From an uncultured Clostridia bacterium (GTDB taxonomy: Bacteria; Bacillota; Clostridia; Oscillospirales; CAG-272), in the NCBI GenBank assembly GCA_946618395.1, contig CAMOLD010000046.1:1-9412 (forward strand): a stretch of DNA of 9,412 nucleotides, in the 5' to 3' direction. A program made the position numbers and the translations under genes. The notes beneath the pieces were generated by a model, which made no database searches, had not been told where the DNA came from, and saw only the letters and a program-made list of their open reading frames with translations. This document shows, one piece after another, positions 5,605-9,412 of this stretch. Positions within the stretch are counted from its first letter, which is position 1, and each line of letters opens with the position of its first letter.

Positions 5605-6702
5605 ATGAAAAGCAATGAGAAAAAAGCAATTTGCACCGTCCGCTCCACCGGCGAGGACGCCTATTTTGCGGCTTCCAACAGCGCGTTTGGTTTTCAAAGC
5701 TACTATTCCGCTTGTTTTGACACGGCAAGAATCGGGCGGCTTTACGCCATCAAGGGCGGTCCCGGCACCGGGAAGAGCCGCTTTTTGCGAGAGGTTGCCC
5801 AAAAAGGAACCGCATGCGGTTGGCATTCGGAACACATCTATTGCTCCTCCGATCCCGATTCGCTGGACGGCGTGATTCTGACCAAGCCGGGCGAGGAGGG
5901 GATTGCGCTTTTGGACGCAACGGCGCCGCACGTTTACGAACCCAACCGCCCCGGATACCGGGAAGAGATCATCAATTTGGGGTCTTTTTGGAACGGGGAA
6001 CTTTTGCGCGCCAAAGGGGTGGAAATTGCCGGGCATAGCCGCCGCAAGCAGGATTTTTACCGCATGGCATACCGCTATCTTGCCGCCTACGGGGAGATGA
6101 CGGCAACGAGGGATGAGCTGACGGCGCCCTACATGCGGACACAGGCGATGCGCGCCTTTGCCGAAAAATGGATGCGCCAGATTCCCGAAGAAAACGAATT
6201 TGAAGAGCAGATTGCGCTTGCCCGATCGATGGGGATGCGCGGCATGGTCACGCTGGATACCTATTACGCCAAAGCGAAAACGGCATACTACGTGGAGGAT
6301 TGCCGCGGCAGCGCGGCGGTGTTTTTGAGGATGCTTTATGACATTGCCAAGCAGAAAAAGCTTGCGGTGCGCGTTTCGCATGATCCGTTTTTGCCGGATC
6401 GGATTGACGGATTGCTTTTGATAAACAGCGGAATTGCCTTTTTGGGATTTGAGGGCGGCGACAGAAAAAACCGCCGGAAGATCAGCCTGCGGCGGTTTGT
6501 GGAAACCGGATTTATGCATGCTTGCCGCGAGGAGATCAATTTTGCCGAGCGGATGCGCCGCGAGATGCTTCGCGGTGCGGCAGGCTGTTTTTCGCGCGTT
6601 TGCGAGGCGCATTTTGCGGTGGAGGAAATTTATATGCGCGCCATGGATTTTGGGGCGAAGGAGTCCTTTACCCGTTCCTTCTGCGCGTCTTTGTTCAAAT
6701 AA
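5605..6702 (+). CDS. Uncharacterised P-loop ATPase, PRK06851-like, with degenerate second domain
   Basis: The 365-residue product resembles an uncharacterised family of tandem P-loop proteins that I know as PRK06851; no reaction is established. Residues about 19-175 form the first unit: 'AYFAASNSAFGFQSYY', a Walker A GGPGTGKS at 51-58, 'DPDSLDGVIL' at 83-92 and 'LLDATAPH' at 102-109. Residues about 208-350 appear to be a second, diverged copy: 'AYYVEDCRGSAAVFLRML' stands where the P-loop should be, with the GKS residues lost, and 'PDRIDGLLLINSGIAFLGF' matches the DPDSLDG region. The C-terminus has 'EEIYMRAMDF'. No signal peptide or membrane segment is visible, so it is probably cytoplasmic. 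The gene diverges from spoIIIA with 138 bases between starts, and a sigma-K-like motif lies upstream. A sporulation role is inference only. The protein ends at a TAA followed directly by a hairpin. Confidence 0.8.
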   Translation: MKSNEKKAICTVRSTGEDAYFAASNSAFGFQSYYSACFDTARIGRLYAIKGGPGTGKSRFLREVAQKGTACGWHSEHIYCSSDPDSLDGVILTKPGEEGIALLDATAPHVYEPNRPGYREEIINLGSFWNGELLRAKGVEIAGHSRRKQDFYRMAYRYLAAYGEMTATRDELTAPYMRTQAMRAFAEKWMRQIPEENEFEEQIALARSMGMRGMVTLDTYYAKAKTAYYVEDCRGSAAVFLRMLYDIAKQKKLAVRVSHDPFLPDRIDGLLLINSGIAFLGFEGGDRKNRRKISLRRFVETGFMHACREEINFAERMRREMLRGAAGCFSRVCEAHFAVEEIYMRAMDFGAKESFTRSFCASLFK

Positions 6703-6737
6703 AAAAACGCGGCGCACCAAAAGGGTGCGCCGCGTTT
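6701..6737 (-). terminator. Intrinsic terminator of mrp
   Basis: A perfect 14-bp stem pairs 6705-6718 with 6724-6737 around a 5-base loop. On the minus strand it is followed by a run of seven T (complement of 6701-6707), making a strong terminator for mrp 10 bases after its stop codon. On the plus strand only TTT follows, so termination of the P-loop gene there is weaker, though the hairpin still sits right after its stop. Confidence 0.9.
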
Positions 6738-6747
6738 GCGGTTGGCA

Positions 6748-7596
6748 TTATTCTGCCGGTTGCAGATTCAATTTTTGAATGATGATTTGCGTTGCCGCGT
6801 CTAAATAATCGTTTTCCATCAATTCAATCATACCGCGGTCAACCAGCGCCGAGAGCTTGGGGTCCATGGGGATCCGCGCCAGGAGGTCGTAGCCGAATTT
6901 TTGGGCGATTTCTTCAATGTGGCTATCGCCAAACACTTTGATCTCTTTGCCGCAATCCGGGCATTTGACATAGGAAAGGTTTTCCACCAGCCCCAATACG
7001 GGAATATTCATCATTTGCGCCATGTTTGCCGCTTTGCTGACGATCATGGAGACCAGGTCCTGCGGGCTGGAAACGATGACAACGCCGTCCAGCGGCATGG
7101 TTTGAAAGACGGTGAGCGGAACGTCTCCGGTTCCGGGAGGGCAGTCCACCAAAAGAACGTCCACATCCCAAATGGTCTCCTGCCAGAACTGTTGCACCGT
7201 TCCGGCAATCAGCGAGCCGCGCCAGACCACCGGCTTAGTTTCGTCGCCCAGGAGCAGATTGACCGAGATCATATCGATTCCGGTTTTGCTGGCGGCGGGG
7301 ATCATGCCGTTCTGGTCGCCGTAAATTTCAACGTTTTTCATTCCGAAAGCCTTCGGAACCGAAGGTCCGGTAATATCCGCGTCCAAAATGCCGACGCGGT
7401 AGCCCTCGCGGCGCAAAAGCACCGCAAGCATGGTGGTAACAAGCGATTTGCCAACGCCGCCTTTGCCGCTCATCACGCCAATGACGTGCTTGACCTTGCT
7501 TGCCGGATTTGCCGGCAGTTTCAGGTCTTGGGAAGAGGTGCGGGAAGAGCAGCTCTGGGAACAAGTGGAACAATCATGGGTGCATTCTTCTGCCAT
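6748..7596 (-). CDS. mrp: Mrp/Nbp35-type iron-sulfur carrier ATPase
   Basis: Mrp (ApbC) proteins are cytoplasmic P-loop ATPases that carry and deliver [4Fe-4S] clusters to apoproteins. In the 282-residue product the deviant Walker A is SGKGGVGKS at 43-51, followed by 'ILDADITGPSVPKAFG' (switch I, about 70-85) and 'LLVDCPPGTGD' (about 148-158). The conserved cluster-binding 'CPDC' lies at 212-215; in the dimer these cysteines bridge a cluster. The N-terminus carries four more cysteines at 5, 9, 12 and 16 (C-X3-C-X2-C-X3-C), as in many clostridial Mrp proteins. The spacing differs from the ferredoxin-like motif of eukaryotic Nbp35. The ATG at 7596 has AAGGAG 10 bases upstream; an upstream in-frame start at 7638 would lie at the -10 box. 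It is monocistronic, with its own promoter and terminator. Confidence 0.95.
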   Translation of the reverse strand: MAEECTHDCSTCSQSCSSRTSSQDLKLPANPASKVKHVIGVMSGKGGVGKSLVTTMLAVLLRREGYRVGILDADITGPSVPKAFGMKNVEIYGDQNGMIPAASKTGIDMISVNLLLGDETKPVVWRGSLIAGTVQQFWQETIWDVDVLLVDCPPGTGDVPLTVFQTMPLDGVVIVSSPQDLVSMIVSKAANMAQMMNIPVLGLVENLSYVKCPDCGKEIKVFGDSHIEEIAQKFGYDLLARIPMDPKLSALVDRGMIELMENDYLDAATQIIIQKLNLQPAE

Positions 7597-7629
7597 GGTA
7601 AAAAATCTCCTTTTTCGGTTGCTGCATCT

Positions 7630-7657
7630 ATTATACACCTTTTTTAAAAAAAAACAA
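7630..7657 (-). promoter_or_regulatory. Vegetative-type promoter of mrp
   Basis: On the minus strand TTGTTT (7657-7652), a 16-base spacer and a perfect TATAAT (7635-7630) precede the mrp ribosome binding site. The spacer is an unusual run of T followed by A (complement of 7640-7654). The -10 is strong and the -35 is weak. Confidence 0.55.
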
Positions 7658-7708
7658 GCCGCAGAGGCGCGGATTTGCGAAAAATTGCAAAAAAATTCAC
7701 AAATCCAC

Positions 7709-7737
7709 TTGCAAACGGGGGCAGATTGACTTATAAT
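7709..7737 (+). promoter_or_regulatory. Vegetative-type promoter of gpmI
   Basis: TTGCAA (7709-7714), a 17-base spacer and a perfect TATAAT (7732-7737) give a good sigma-A promoter. Transcription would start near 7744, about 33 bases before the gpmI start codon. Confidence 0.75.
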
Positions 7738-7776
7738 ATTATTTGTTGAAAAATGCGCTTTTTCGGAGGAACAACA

Positions 7777-9412
7777 ATGAAAAAACTACTGAAAAATAAG
7801 AATTTTGACGGAGTAAAAGGCCCGGTTTTGACCATTGTGATGGATGGCGTCGGTCTTGCGCCGGATACCGTTTCCAATGCGGTGAAAAGTGCCTATACGC
7901 CCAACCTTGACCGGTTGATGGCGGAATATCCCATGGTTGCGCTCAAAGCGCACGGCACCGCGGTCGGTCTCCCCTCGGACGACGATATGGGTAACAGCGA
8001 GGTCGGGCACAACGCTTTGGGCGCCGGGCAGGTATTTGCGCAGGGCGCAAAGCTGGTTTCCAACTCGATCGAGTCGGGCAAAATGTTCACTTCCGCCACC
8101 TGGCAGGAGCTGATCGGCAACGTCAAGGCAAACAAGAGCACGCTCCATTTCCTTGGTCTGTTTTCGGATGGGAATGTCCATTCGCACATCGACCACCTCA
8201 AAGCCATGCTGGTCGAAGCGAAAAAAGAGGGCGTTGGCAAAGTCCGCGTGCATATCCTGTTGGACGGGCGCGACGTTGGCGAGACCTCGGCGCTGGACTA
8301 CATCCTCCCGTTTGAGGACTTTCTCGGCACGCTCCGCGCGCCGGATTTTGATATTTGCATTGCTTCGGGCGGCGGCAGAATGCAGATTACCATGGACCGC
8401 TACGAGGCAAACTGGGCAATGGTTGCCGCCGGTTGGAAGACCCATGTGCTGGGCGAGGGGCGGCAGTTTGCAAGCGCCGCCGAGGCTGTGGAAACCTACC
8501 GCAAGGAACTGCACGTGATTGACCAGGACCTGCCCGCGTTCGTCATTGCAAAGGACGGCAAGCCGGTGGGAACGGTCGAAGACGGAGACAGTGTGATTTT
8601 CTATAACTTCCGCGGTGACCGCTCGATTGAAATTTCCCGCGCGTTTGACGCTCCGGCAGGCGAATTTGACAAATTCGACCGCGTGCGCGTTCCGAATGTG
8701 AAATTTGCCGGCATGCTGGAATATGACGGAGATTTGCACATTCCGAAAAAATATCTGGTCTCTCCGCCCGAAATCACCAACACCATGGGCGAATATCTTG
8801 CCGGAACCGGTATTCCCGTGCTTGCTATGTCCGAAACGCAGAAATACGGGCATGTGACCTATTTCTGGAACGGAAACAAATCGGGCAAGTTTGACGAGAA
8901 GCTGGAAACCTACATTGAAATCCCCTCGGACGTCGTTCCGTTTGAACAACGCCCCTGGATGAAGTGCGCCGAGATTACCGACAAGCTGATTGAATGTCTG
9001 CAATCGGGCAAATACAAAGTTTTGCGCGTCAATTTCCCCAACGGCGATATGGTTGGACATACCGGTTCTCTTGCGGCGACCCGTTGCTCTATGGAAGCGC
9101 TGGATCTGCAACTTGGCAGAATCCTGCCGGTGGTGGACGCGCTGGACGGCGTTGCCATTATTACCGCCGACCACGGAAACGCCGACGAGATGTTTGAAAT
9201 GGATAAGAAGACCGGACAGCCGAAGCTGGATAAAAACGGCAAAATGAAGGCAAAAACCAGCCATACGCTCAATCCCGTGCCCTGCATTTTCTATGACAAC
9301 ACCGAGACAAAGAACCGTTACACGGTGAAAGCGAACGGCAAATTCGGGCTTTCCAACGTTGCGGCAACCACCGTTAACCTTTTGGGTTACGACGCGCCCG
9401 AAATGTGGGACG
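7777..9412 (+). CDS. gpmI: 2,3-bisphosphoglycerate-independent phosphoglycerate mutase (3' end cut off)
   Basis: This Mn-dependent glycolytic enzyme interconverts 3- and 2-phosphoglycerate in the cytoplasm through a phosphoserine intermediate. The frame is open from ATG 7777 (GGAGGA 6 bases upstream) to the right edge, giving 545 visible residues; the stop codon is outside the window. Alkaline-phosphatase-superfamily motifs are present: 'VMDGVGLAPD' with metal ligand Asp23, the catalytic serine in 'DMGNSEVGHN' (Ser74), 'GLFSDGNVHSHIDHL' (about 128-142), 'LLDGRDVGETSALDYI', 'FYNFRGDRSIEISRAF', 'NFPNGDMVGHTG', 'IITADHGNADEM' and 'SHTLNPVPCIFYDN'. The serine-region wording and the length above 540 residues point to the longer subfamily seen in some clostridia and spirochaetes rather than the roughly 510-residue Bacillus form. 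A long antisense frame on the minus strand (7786-9264) is a shadow. Confidence 0.96.
   Translation, partial: MKKLLKNKNFDGVKGPVLTIVMDGVGLAPDTVSNAVKSAYTPNLDRLMAEYPMVALKAHGTAVGLPSDDDMGNSEVGHNALGAGQVFAQGAKLVSNSIESGKMFTSATWQELIGNVKANKSTLHFLGLFSDGNVHSHIDHLKAMLVEAKKEGVGKVRVHILLDGRDVGETSALDYILPFEDFLGTLRAPDFDICIASGGGRMQITMDRYEANWAMVAAGWKTHVLGEGRQFASAAEAVETYRKELHVIDQDLPAFVIAKDGKPVGTVEDGDSVIFYNFRGDRSIEISRAFDAPAGEFDKFDRVRVPNVKFAGMLEYDGDLHIPKKYLVSPPEITNTMGEYLAGTGIPVLAMSETQKYGHVTYFWNGNKSGKFDEKLETYIEIPSDVVPFEQRPWMKCAEITDKLIECLQSGKYKVLRVNFPNGDMVGHTGSLAATRCSMEALDLQLGRILPVVDALDGVAIITADHGNADEMFEMDKKTGQPKLDKNGKMKAKTSHTLNPVPCIFYDNTETKNRYTVKANGKFGLSNVAATTVNLLGYDAPEMWD

Noticed and set aside
4555..6720. Very long minus-strand open frame (721 codons) continuing upstream of spoIIIAA
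   Set aside because: Only the part downstream of 5466 matches SpoIIIAA. The rest is antisense to the plus-strand P-loop gene, which has a Walker A motif and a ribosome binding site, and its translation is Arg/His-rich without recognisable motifs.
7786..9264. Minus-strand open frame of 492 codons across gpmI
   Set aside because: It is a complementary-strand shadow of gpmI, whose plus-strand frame has all catalytic motifs, a promoter and a ribosome binding site. The antisense product shows no family features.

Overview
The window looks like a chromosomal segment of an endospore-forming member of the Clostridia. The main evidence is a complete spoIIIA operon (spoIIIAA to spoIIIAH, minus strand, about 600-5466) in canonical order. 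A BspA-type leucine-rich-repeat gene, a clostridial-style Mrp ATPase with a four-cysteine N-terminus and a long-form cofactor-independent phosphoglycerate mutase fit a gut-type clostridium. By eye the G+C content is moderate to high for the class. The genus cannot be decided from the sequence.

Layout. 1-550 (+): the 3' end of a BspA-like LRR_5 protein gene. 558-597: a very strong hairpin with A and T tracts on either side, serving as a terminator for the two converging transcripts. 600-5466 (-): spoIIIAA, AB, AC, AD, AE, AF, AG and AH, tightly packed with overlaps or short gaps except for a 105-base gap before spoIIIAH. A good sigma-E-type promoter (5490-5519) lies just upstream of spoIIIAA, and a second sigma-E-like site (1253-1282) lies in the gap before spoIIIAH. 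5605-6702 (+): a divergently transcribed, uncharacterised P-loop protein (resembling the PRK06851 family) whose second half looks like a degenerate copy of the first. 6701-6737: terminator, best suited to the minus-strand mrp transcript. 6748-7596 (-): mrp/Nbp35-type Fe-S carrier ATPase. 7777 to the end (+): gpmI, open at the right edge. mrp and gpmI are divergent, each with its own vegetative-type promoter in the 180-base gap between them.

How the genes work together. The eight SpoIIIA proteins form the mother-cell side of the channel (SpoIIIA-SpoIIQ, or 'feeding tube') that connects mother cell and forespore after engulfment. AA is the cytoplasmic ATPase, AB to AE are the membrane components, and AF, AG and AH carry extracellular ring-building-type domains. 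The flanking LRR, mrp and gpmI genes have no evident link to this. The divergent P-loop gene shares its 138-base upstream region with spoIIIA. It has a sigma-K-like motif there, so it is the most interesting candidate for an undescribed sporulation-associated function, although this is inference.

Caveats. spoIIIAE has no convincing start codon in its frame; its start either uses a poor upstream TTG or reflects a homopolymer indel or slippage (see findings). I found no CRISPR array, insertion sequence, tRNA, rRNA or riboswitch, and no gene-free stretch longer than 300 bases.
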